The translations under genes were made by a program, and so were the position numbers. From Elusimicrobiota bacterium (GTDB taxonomy: Bacteria > Elusimicrobiota > Elusimicrobia > UBA1565 > UBA9628): 9,653 nt of DNA. Below, piece after piece: positions 1 to 5,239 of the stretch; the stretch's first letter is position 1, and each line of letters opens with the position of its first letter. The notes under the pieces are model-generated. The model saw only the letters and a program-made list of their open reading frames with translations. It was not told the origin of the DNA and made no database searches. The stretch covers positions 1-9,653 of the forward strand of contig JAHFCD010000047.1 of the NCBI GenBank assembly GCA_023249695.1, read 5' to 3'.

Positions 1-249
1 CCGCAGGAGTGCGAGTGGATGGACCGCCTGCTCGCCGACGGCTTCATCGACACCTTCCGCGAGTTCGAGAAGGGCCCCGAGCATTACTCGTGGTGGGACC
101 AGCAGTCCCGCGCGCGCGACCGCAACGTGGGCTGGCGCATCGACTACTTCTTCATCTCCGCGAACCTCCGCCCCCGACTGAAGAAAGCGTTCATCCAGCC
201 CGAGACCATGGGCTCGGATCACTGCCCGGTCGGCATCGAGCTCGCCTAG
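1..249 (+). CDS. xth: Exodeoxyribonuclease III, C-terminal part (cut by window start)
   Basis: This is the last 82 codons of an exonuclease III / AP-endonuclease family enzyme, which cleaves DNA at abasic sites and removes nucleotides 3'-5' during base excision repair in the cytoplasm. The visible part shows the two C-terminal family signatures: GWRIDYFFIS (about 44-53 in this fragment), the strand before the catalytic loop, and GSDHCPVGIEL ending at the stop, whose Asp-His is the general base pair of the endonuclease/exonuclease/phosphatase fold. An upstream TFREFEKGPEHYSWWD-like stretch also fits this family. The frame is open to the window edge, so the start is not visible. It ends with TAG at 247-249. 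The family assignment is firm; whether it is xth (exoA) or a close paralogue cannot be settled from the C-terminus alone. Confidence 0.9.
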   Translation, partial: PQECEWMDRLLADGFIDTFREFEKGPEHYSWWDQQSRARDRNVGWRIDYFFISANLRPRLKKAFIQPETMGSDHCPVGIELA

Positions 250-297
250 CCCGGACAAGCAAGACGCCCCTCGGCCGCTGCGCGGGAAGCTTCGCCC

Positions 298-387
298 GTG
301 GTTCTTTGCTTAAAAGCAAAATCGTCCGCGAAAGAAGCGAATAAATGCATCTATTTCGTTCCCGATTGCTTTAAAGCATAGAACCAC
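298..387. repeat. Nested ~90-bp imperfect palindrome
   Basis: The outer arms are 298-319 and 366-387, and they are reverse complements at 20 of 22 positions. Each arm is itself palindromic: TTTGCTT and AAGCAAA flank AA at 305-320, and TGCTTTAAAGCA at 367-378 is a perfect 12-bp palindrome. The interior contains another near-palindrome around ATGCAT (338-358). All of this lies in an A+T-rich island in G+C-rich DNA. It could be a REP/MITE-like element, a structured RNA, or a protein-binding palindrome. No transposase gene or clear target-site duplication is visible, and only one copy occurs in this window. Confidence 0.7.
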
Positions 388-416
388 CGCAGGGATGGTT
401 CCCCAACCAAGGGAAC
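381..416 (+). other. Two overlapping small hairpins that share arms
   Basis: GAACCA at 381-386 can pair with TGGTTC at 396-401 (9-nt loop). GTTCCC at 398-403 can pair with GGGAAC at 411-416 (7-nt loop). The middle segment is shared, so the two hairpins exclude one another, and 381-387 also forms the right arm tip of the larger palindrome. The last hairpin is followed only by TGTTT, so it is at best a weak terminator. The function is unknown and the feature may be incidental. Confidence 0.4.
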
Positions 417-524
417 TGTTTCCGAGGTCCAATCGAATGAGGATAGTCGGCCTACGCGGGAATGGGCCCAATGACGAGGCCTGCCCTCCCCTTAGGTCCC
501 GCGCAGGCCTGCCGCCACTCGCGC

Positions 525-530
525 TAGCAT
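525..530 (+). promoter_or_regulatory. -10 box TAGCAT of the secreted EEP-fold gene
   Basis: TAGCAT matches TATAAT at four positions, including the key T1-A2 and A5-T6. It ends 6 nt before the ATG at 537, so the expected transcription start falls on or next to the start codon (leaderless mRNA). No convincing -35 box is seen. GGAGG at 531-535 resembles a Shine-Dalgarno sequence but is only 1 nt from the ATG, too close to work normally. Confidence 0.5.
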
Positions 531-536
531 GGAGGC

Positions 537-1550
537 ATGCTCCGAGCCCTCGCCATTCTTCTCCTCACCGTGTCCTTGTCCGCCCACGCCCAATTCGTCG
601 GCGCCGCGCCGGTTGATTCGACGGCGGACCTGACCGAGACCTTCCGGAATTTGATGGACCGCTTCCGCGGCCGCAAGCCGCCTCCCCCGATTCCCGTCGG
701 CGGCGGCGACCTCGGGCGCCTCGTCTCCTGGAACGTGCAGACTCTCGGCAAGAAGGCCTCCAAGGCCAAGAAGAGCGCGCTGCGCCTCGGGCTCGGGCGC
801 GCCCTGGCCGGCGCCGGCCCGGCGATCCTCGCGGCGCAGGAAGTCGCCAACGACCAGGGCGCGGAGACGCTCGCGCGCCAGCTCCCCGACGGCGGCCGCG
901 ACTGGACGCAGAGCTTTACGGATACCTCGGACGCGATGAACAACGCGCTTTACTTCGGGCCCGGCGTACGCATGGATTGCTCGGGGAACCTGAATCTCCC
1001 GGGCGTCATGCATCCGCCGCACATGGCGCACGTCACCGTCGGCGCCGCCGATTTCACCGTGCTCAGCGTGCACCTGACCTACGCGAAGGGCGACGCCTCG
1101 GCCTCCGCCGCGGAGCTCAAGGCGATCATGGCCTGGGTGCGCGCGCAGGCGGCCAAGCCCGGCGCCGATCCGGACTTCGTGATCGCCGGCGACTTCAACC
1201 TGGCGACGGGCGAGGGCAAGAAGCTGAGCAAGCGCTCCGGCGACCGCTCCTGGGAGTCGATCGAGGACAGCCTCGGGAAAGGCTTCACCGCGCTCGTCGA
1301 CGAGCCGACCTCGCGCCACGGCCGCGAGGGCGCGTCCAACAACTACGATCACTTCATCGTCAGCGACGACTTCAGGAGCGAGGAGCTCGTGGTCGCGGGC
1401 GCGGTCAGCTCGGTGGAGGTCGCGCTGGCCGAGCGCGAGGCGGGCACGCGCGCGTCGGACCATTACCCGATCGCGCTGACCTTCCGGAAGTCGGGCGCGG
1501 GCCCCGATGGCAAGGCCATCGCCCTCGACGGCGCGTCCACCTGCCGCTAG
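537..1550 (+). CDS. Secreted endonuclease/exonuclease/phosphatase-family hydrolase
   Basis: A 337-residue exported enzyme of the DNase I / exonuclease III / phosphatase fold. Residues 1-18 form a signal peptide with an AHA cleavage site before Q19. A Pro-rich linker (48-53) precedes the catalytic domain at about 60-317. The family signatures are in order: LVSWNVQTL (N66), ILAAQEV (E102), LSVHL (H179), IAGDFNL (D219, N221), YDHFIVS (D271) and SDHYPIAL (D308-H309). The metal-binding and catalytic set is therefore complete, so an active Mg2+-dependent phosphodiesterase or nuclease is likely; the substrate (DNA, RNA, nucleotide or phospholipid head group) cannot be read. C148 and C336 could form a disulfide outside the cytoplasm. 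The start at 537 is set by the signal peptide and a -10 box 6 nt upstream. The gene follows an exonuclease III gene of the same fold and is convergent with the next gene, sharing CTAG at the two stops. Confidence 0.85.
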   Translation: MLRALAILLLTVSLSAHAQFVGAAPVDSTADLTETFRNLMDRFRGRKPPPPIPVGGGDLGRLVSWNVQTLGKKASKAKKSALRLGLGRALAGAGPAILAAQEVANDQGAETLARQLPDGGRDWTQSFTDTSDAMNNALYFGPGVRMDCSGNLNLPGVMHPPHMAHVTVGAADFTVLSVHLTYAKGDASASAAELKAIMAWVRAQAAKPGADPDFVIAGDFNLATGEGKKLSKRSGDRSWESIEDSLGKGFTALVDEPTSRHGREGASNNYDHFIVSDDFRSEELVVAGAVSSVEVALAEREAGTRASDHYPIALTFRKSGAGPDGKAIALDGASTCR

Positions 1551-2875
1551 CGGACGATCAAGCCGCCGGTCAGCCGGCGCCACGCGCGCCGCGCCGCGCC
1601 CTTCACCGTCTTTTCCCCGCCGCGCTCGACCGTCGTGTCCGAGAGCGGGATCGCGCGCCCGGCGGGAGCCCGTCCGAATAGCGCGCCGACGCGGTCCAAG
1701 CGACTGAGCCCGACCAGGCGCATGACCGAGCGGCCGAACGCGATCGTGCCGAGCGACGTCTCGCCGCCCGCGCCGTCGGAGAGATGCGCCTCGACGCGGA
1801 GCTCCTTCTCCTTCTTGAAGTCGAAGATCCGTTGAAGCGGCGTCTTGTCTTTCTTGTCGGCGTCGAGGCGCGCGCGCCAGGCCGCGGCGATGTCCGCGGG
1901 CATCGGCGTCCCGGACAGAAGCTCCGCCAAGGACGGGGTCCAGAAGCTCAGCTCCGAGACGCCATCGTGCACGAGGACGAGGCGCACGCGACGGTCGGCG
2001 AGATCGGCGACCGGTATCGGCGCGCCGAAGCCCGGTATCTCGGCGGGCAGCGGCCCTTTCGCGTCCATGAACACGAGGCCCGTGTTCTCCTGACGCCGCG
2101 CGAGTATGCCGGAGAACCGCGCCTCGCCCGTCGTCAGCACCCGGATGCGCGTGACCCCCGGCGTGTCGGCGAGCCGGCGCAGGGTCGACAGCTTGCGCCA
2201 CCAGTAGCGCACTCCCAGGTCCGCGAGGCTTTGCGCGGTGATCATCGGCGGCATCTTGATCAGGTCGAACGCGAGGACCGCCGCGCCGGCGGCGGGCGAG
2301 CCCGTCGCGTGCCAGGCGATCGCGGCCTTCACGAACTGGAAAGCGGTCTCGAGAACGTAGTGCAGGACGCGCGCGACGGGACCGAGCTCGACCGTCTCGT
2401 GCAGCGGCTTCGACAGGAGATGGACGCGCGGCGCATTCGCCGGCGCGCGCGCGGGCGTGGGCGCGGACGGAGGAAGGGAGCTCTGAGCCGCCGACAGGGC
2501 GCCGAGGGCCAGGGCCGGCGCTTCGGCGTCCCGCGCCCCGAGGGCGCGGGCCATCAATGCGTCGGCGGCGCCGCGGGCCTCGGCGGCCGGCGCGGATTTC
2601 AGATCGAGCGCGGAGAATTGGACGACCGCGGCGTCGACGGCGGCAAGCTTCAGCGGAGCGGGCGCGGCGAGGAACGGGGCCGGCGAAAACGCGGGAGCGG
2701 CGAGCGCCGGCGCGAGCGAGGCGGCCGGGGTCAGAGCCGGCGGCGCGGACAGCTGCGGGATCGGCGCCGCCATGACGATACGGCCGACGCCCGACGCGGG
2801 CAGCGCCGCGCGCTGCGCCCACGCCCCGGGGGCGGCAAGCAGCCACAGTCCGACAAAGAGGCGGAGAGAGGTCAT
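1547..2875 (-). CDS. Secreted protein of unknown function with Ala/Pro-rich N-terminal region
   Basis: A 442-residue protein whose family I do not recognise. Residues 1-20 are a signal peptide (hydrophobic core LFVGLWLLAA, cleavage after AWA). Residues 22-150 are low-complexity and rich in Ala, Pro and Leu, probably an extended linker. From about 160 the composition becomes globular: a hydrophobic helical stretch (165-215, possibly membrane-associated), then a mixed alpha/beta part (about 237-385) with strands such as RIRVLTTGEARFSGIL, RRVRLVLVHDGVSELSFW and KELRVEAHL, and a basic tail (about 422-442). I see no catalytic motif. The ATG at 2875 is preferred over longer upstream readings because it begins the signal peptide and follows a -10-like box. 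Its stop overlaps that of the convergent upstream nuclease gene. It could be an envelope-associated protein; function is not inferred further. Confidence 0.75.
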   Translation of the reverse strand: MTSLRLFVGLWLLAAPGAWAQRAALPASGVGRIVMAAPIPQLSAPPALTPAASLAPALAAPAFSPAPFLAAPAPLKLAAVDAAVVQFSALDLKSAPAAEARGAADALMARALGARDAEAPALALGALSAAQSSLPPSAPTPARAPANAPRVHLLSKPLHETVELGPVARVLHYVLETAFQFVKAAIAWHATGSPAAGAAVLAFDLIKMPPMITAQSLADLGVRYWWRKLSTLRRLADTPGVTRIRVLTTGEARFSGILARRQENTGLVFMDAKGPLPAEIPGFGAPIPVADLADRRVRLVLVHDGVSELSFWTPSLAELLSGTPMPADIAAAWRARLDADKKDKTPLQRIFDFKKEKELRVEAHLSDGAGGETSLGTIAFGRSVMRLVGLSRLDRVGALFGRAPAGRAIPLSDTTVERGGEKTVKGAARRAWRRLTGGLIVR

Positions 2876-2882
2876 CCTATTA

Positions 2883-2888
2883 AGTATG
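2883..2888 (-). promoter_or_regulatory. -10-like box CATACT before the 442-aa secreted protein
   Basis: On the minus strand CATACT (4 of 6 matches to TATAAT) ends 7 nt before the ATG at 2875, placing the predicted transcription start 1 nt upstream of the start codon. The overlapping TACTTA and TTAATA make the exact hexamer uncertain. No Shine-Dalgarno sequence at proper distance and no clear -35 box are present. Confidence 0.4.
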
Positions 2889-2950
2889 CCCGCCAAGAAA
2901 GCCTGGGGTAAGAGCCAAAAGTCCCACGCGAACGGGCCCTGGACCCAGAG

Positions 2951-2984
2951 CCGGCGCGCGCCGGGACGCCCCGCGTTTACGCGG
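2951..2984 (-). terminator. Possible terminator hairpins after the FAH gene
   Basis: The 101-nt gap 2876-2976 holds a perfect 14-bp G+C palindrome (CCGGCGCGCGCCGG, 2951-2964) 13 nt beyond the FAH stop. In addition CCGCG (2971-2975) and CGCGG (2980-2984) form a hairpin whose TTTA loop contains the stop codon. Neither is followed by a clear U-run on the minus strand, so an intrinsic terminator is only a possibility. Confidence 0.3.
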
Positions 2985-3570
2985 CGACGGTCAGGCTCAG
3001 GCGGCTTTCGCCGCCGTTCAGCAGCGCCGCGACTGTCGCGCCGGGGCCGACGGGCGCCACGCCGGACGGCGTGCCGGTGAAAATCAGATCGCCTTCGCTG
3101 AGGCCGTAGGTCCGGTCGAGATGGTCGATCAGCTTCTCGACCGAGAAAAGCATGTCCTTCGTGCTCCCGCGCTGACGCAACTGGCCGTCCACGGTCAGCT
3201 CGAGCTCCGACGGCAGGATCAGCGGCGTGAAATTGCCGACCGCGGCGAAGCCGGGACGGCCCTTGGCCGACGTCCAGGGCAGGCCTTTTTTCTTGGCCTC
3301 CTCCTGAAGGTCGCGCGCGGTGAAATCGACGCCGACGGCCATCATCAGGCTCGCGCCCGCGGCGACGACGAGCTCGACCTCGTGATCCACGCGGCGGCTG
3401 TCCGACGGAAGGCGCAGGACGCCCCCGTCGAGGAGAAGCGAGGACGCGGGCTTGAGGAAGACGATCGGGGCGTCCGGGACCCCGTTGCCGAGCTCCTTCG
3501 CGTGCTCGGCGTAATTGCGGCCGATGCACCAGATCGTGCCGACGGGACGGCGCAGGCCGGGGAGGATCAC
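2977..3570 (-). CDS. Fumarylacetoacetate hydrolase (FAH) family protein, compact form
   Basis: A 197-residue protein of the FAH superfamily closest to the short FAHD1/YcgM type, whose members hydrolyse acylpyruvates or decarboxylate oxaloacetate using Mg2+ or Mn2+. Signatures: IWCIGRNYAEHAKELGN (13-29), VFLKPASS (37-44), the metal-binding HEVE (63-66), VDFTARDLQ (81-89, with D82 as probable third metal ligand), KKKGLPWTSAKG, and GDLIFTGTPSGV near the C-terminus. The GTG start at 3570 overlaps the mgtE stop (GTGA), the domain begins at once, and no better start is visible, so translation is probably coupled to mgtE. Compared from memory with YcgM, about 13 residues are missing between HEVE and VDFTARD and about 7 more after AKG. 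Whether the metal site remains functional is unclear. The exact substrate is not known. Confidence 0.85.
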   Translation of the reverse strand: MILPGLRRPVGTIWCIGRNYAEHAKELGNGVPDAPIVFLKPASSLLLDGGVLRLPSDSRRVDHEVELVVAAGASLMMAVGVDFTARDLQEEAKKKGLPWTSAKGRPGFAAVGNFTPLILPSELELTVDGQLRQRGSTKDMLFSVEKLIDHLDRTYGLSEGDLIFTGTPSGVAPVGPGATVAALLNGGESRLSLTVAA

Positions 3571-4874
3571 TTGGGGAGCAGGTGCGACTGGAACAGGGTC
3601 GCGAACCCGAGGAAGGCGAAGAAGCCGACGATGTCGGTGACGGTCGTCAGGAAGATGCCCGAGGACTGCGCCGGGTCGAAGCCGAGGCGCTTCATCCCGA
3701 GCGGGATGACGGCGCCCGCCATGCCCGCGCCGATCATGTTGACGACCATCGCGAGGCCGAGGATGAGGCCCATCCACGGATTGCCGTTCCAGAGCCAGGC
3801 GCCGACGGCGGTCACGACGCCGATGACGAAGCCGTTGATCAAGCCGACGGAGACCTCGAGGACGGTGAGCCGCATCGCGTCGCGCAGGCGCACTTCTCCG
3901 ATGACGAGCCCGCGGAGGACGACGGACAGGGACTGCACGCCGGCGTTGCCGCCCTGGCCGGCGACGATGGGCAGGAACACCGCCAGAACGGCGATCTTGC
4001 CGATCAGGTCCTGGAACTGCGCGACGACGGCGGAGGCCAGGAAGGCGGTGGCGAGGTTGACGGTGAGCCAGGGAAGACGCTGGCGGACCTTGAAGAGCCT
4101 CGGCGAGAAGGCGCGCTCGTCGGCGCTCGCGCCGAACAGGCGCTGCAGGTCCTCGGTCGCCTCCTCCTGCGAGGACTCGAGGAGGTCCGAGGTGCGCACG
4201 GCGCCGAGCAGGCGGCCCTGCGCGTCCACGACGGGGATCGACAGGTAGCCCTTCACCTTCGGCTCGGCGAGCAGCTCCTCGCGATCGATGTGCGCGGGCA
4301 CGGAGACCACGTCCGCGCGCATGATGGCCGAGACGCGCGTGTCGTCCTCGGCGAGCAGGAGGTCGCGCATGTTGAGCACGCCGAGCAGGCGGCGGTGGTC
4401 GTCGACGACGTAGGCGTAGCTTTGCGGGTGCTTGGTGGCGGTGATCGTCTTCAGGCGCGCGACCACGTCGCGCACGTGGGCGTCCTTGGAAAAGGCGACG
4501 ACGTCGGTGCGCATGATCTGGCCCGCGCTGTGGTCGGGATAGGAGAGGCGCTCCTCGAGCTCGCGGCGGCGCTCCGGCGTGAGCGAGGCGAGCAGGGCGC
4601 GGCGCGACTCGTCCTTGAGCGCGCGGAAGGCGTCGGCCGCGTCGTCGGCGTCGGCCAGGCCGATCAAGGTCGCCGCGGGCTCGGGGATGAGGAACTCATA
4701 GATCGCGGCTTCGGATTGCGGGTGCACCAGCGCGAGCACGCGGGCGGCCGTCTCGGGCGAAAGGCCGCGGACGACCGAGGCGGCCTCTTCGGCGGCGAGC
4801 GCTTCCAGGGCGAGCGCGGCCTGCTGAGGATCGGTATCGATGAAGCGCGAAACGACGGACAGGGCGGCGTCCAT
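3567..4874 (-). CDS. mgtE: Magnesium transporter MgtE
   Basis: A 435-residue Mg2+ channel/transporter of the inner membrane, close to the usual 450. Residues 1-115 form the cytoplasmic N domain of helical repeats. Two CBS domains follow (about 118-177 and 180-235), which in this family sense intracellular Mg2+ and close the pore. The plug-helix region leads to RQRLPWL (264-270) and about five membrane segments (268-430). Pore signatures are clear: PIVAGQGGNAGVQS (302-315) and DPAQSSGIFLTTVTDIVGFF (400-419), with D414 matching the selectivity aspartate known from Thermus MgtE. The ATG at 4874 is chosen because the N domain begins there and a -10 box lies just upstream; a longer upstream reading would cross mcsA. 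The stop overlaps the FAH start. No leader long enough for a Mg2+ riboswitch exists, so control is probably through the CBS domains and the promoter. Confidence 0.95.
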   Translation of the reverse strand: MDAALSVVSRFIDTDPQQAALALEALAAEEAASVVRGLSPETAARVLALVHPQSEAAIYEFLIPEPAATLIGLADADDAADAFRALKDESRRALLASLTPERRRELEERLSYPDHSAGQIMRTDVVAFSKDAHVRDVVARLKTITATKHPQSYAYVVDDHRRLLGVLNMRDLLLAEDDTRVSAIMRADVVSVPAHIDREELLAEPKVKGYLSIPVVDAQGRLLGAVRTSDLLESSQEEATEDLQRLFGASADERAFSPRLFKVRQRLPWLTVNLATAFLASAVVAQFQDLIGKIAVLAVFLPIVAGQGGNAGVQSLSVVLRGLVIGEVRLRDAMRLTVLEVSVGLINGFVIGVVTAVGAWLWNGNPWMGLILGLAMVVNMIGAGMAGAVIPLGMKRLGFDPAQSSGIFLTTVTDIVGFFAFLGFATLFQSHLLPK

Positions 4875-4882
4875 GGTGAAGT

Positions 4883-4888
4883 ATCTTA
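4883..4888 (-). promoter_or_regulatory. -10-like box TAAGAT of mgtE
   Basis: On the minus strand TAAGAT (TA--AT matches) ends 8 nt before the mgtE ATG, predicting a leader of about 2 nt; the overlapping GATACT (4885-4880) would start 5 nt away. It shares bases with the mcsA -10 box on the other strand, so polymerase binding at the two should be mutually exclusive. Confidence 0.45.
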
Positions 4889-4892
4889 TAAT
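4887..4892 (+). promoter_or_regulatory. Consensus -10 box TATAAT of mcsA
   Basis: A perfect TATAAT ends 7 nt before the mcsA ATG at 4900, so the predicted transcription start coincides with the start codon. The region 17 nt upstream is inside mgtE and shows no -35 match. This box fixes the mcsA start at 4900 rather than at the in-frame ATG at 4840. Confidence 0.6.
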
Positions 4893-4899
4893 TAAACCG

Positions 4900-5238
4900 A
4901 TGGTGTGCCAGAGCTGCGGGACCCGCGAAGCGACGACCTTGATCCAATCGGTCGTGGGCAACCACGTCACCAAGGCGGCGCTGTGCTCCACCTGCGCCTC
5001 GCATGTCCAGCCCGCGGCCGCGCTCGACGCGATGATGGACGCGCTCGCCGCCCTGCGCACGCGCGCGCACGCGACGCGCTGCCCCACCTGCCGGATCTCG
5101 TTTACGACGTTCCGGAGCACGGGCCGCTTCGGCTGCCCCAACTGCTACGAGCACTTCCTCGCCCAGGTGAAGGATCTCCTGCCCCGCGTGCACGCGGGCG
5201 CCCACCGCCACCGCGGCAAGACCCCGGGGCGGCGCTGA
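4900..5238 (+). CDS. mcsA: McsA, short form without UVR domain
   Basis: A 112-residue zinc protein, the activating partner of the arginine kinase McsB encoded 1 nt downstream. Four CxxC knuckles are visible: C3/C6, C29/C32, C61/C64 and C79/C82, arranged as two zinc-binding modules. The family stretch FRSTGRFGCPNCYEHF (71-86) and the HRGKTP tail (104-109, matching the HxGKxP of Bacillus McsA) are present. Bacillus McsA is about 185 residues and continues with a UVR coiled-coil domain; this protein stops just after HxGKxP, so that domain is absent. The ATG at 4900 is chosen because the first zinc knuckle starts at once, as in other McsA proteins, and the TATAAT box lies in front; the earlier in-frame ATG would run through mgtE. 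In Bacillus, McsA binds McsB and is needed for its activity. Confidence 0.9.
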   Translation: MVCQSCGTREATTLIQSVVGNHVTKAALCSTCASHVQPAAALDAMMDALAALRTRAHATRCPTCRISFTTFRSTGRFGCPNCYEHFLAQVKDLLPRVHAGAHRHRGKTPGRR

Positions 5239-5239
5239 C

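Larger units (their letters stand above)
250..536. other. Non-coding stretch between two nuclease genes
   Basis: I see no credible gene in these 287 nt. Short open frames exist but lack family resemblance and a plausible start signal. Base composition drops sharply from about 300 to 420, where A+T-rich runs replace the surrounding G+C-rich DNA. That part contains a nested palindrome (298-387) and two further small hairpins (381-416). A weak G+C hairpin (CGGG at 283-286 with CCCG at 295-298) followed by a T-richer run could serve as the terminator of the upstream exonuclease gene. The last 120 nt show only a -10-like box just before the next gene. Confidence 0.7.

Noticed and set aside
298..387. 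Palindrome as a mobile element with transposase
   Set aside because: No transposase frame, no second copy and no convincing target-site duplication in the window; kept only as a repeat of unknown nature.
531..535. GGAGG as Shine-Dalgarno of the secreted nuclease gene
   Set aside because: Only 1 nt separates it from the ATG, far closer than the usual 5-9 nt, and it would not be transcribed if the -10 box at 525-530 is used.
492..2846. 784-residue open frame on the minus strand
   Set aside because: It is an Arg/Ala/Gly-rich shadow frame running antisense to the secreted nuclease and out of frame with the 442-residue gene; no start signal or family motif.
2772..3080. Small basic protein on the plus strand between the 442-aa gene and FAH
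   Set aside because: The frame overlaps both genes antisense and is Arg-rich low-complexity sequence typical of a shadow frame.
3582..4895. 437-residue open frame antisense to mgtE
   Set aside because: Asp/Glu/Gly/Arg-rich shadow of the MgtE coding strand without any recognisable domain.
4840..4899. Upstream start for mcsA at 4840
   Set aside because: It would add 20 residues read through mgtE and its own promoter; the zinc knuckle and the TATAAT box place the start at 4900.
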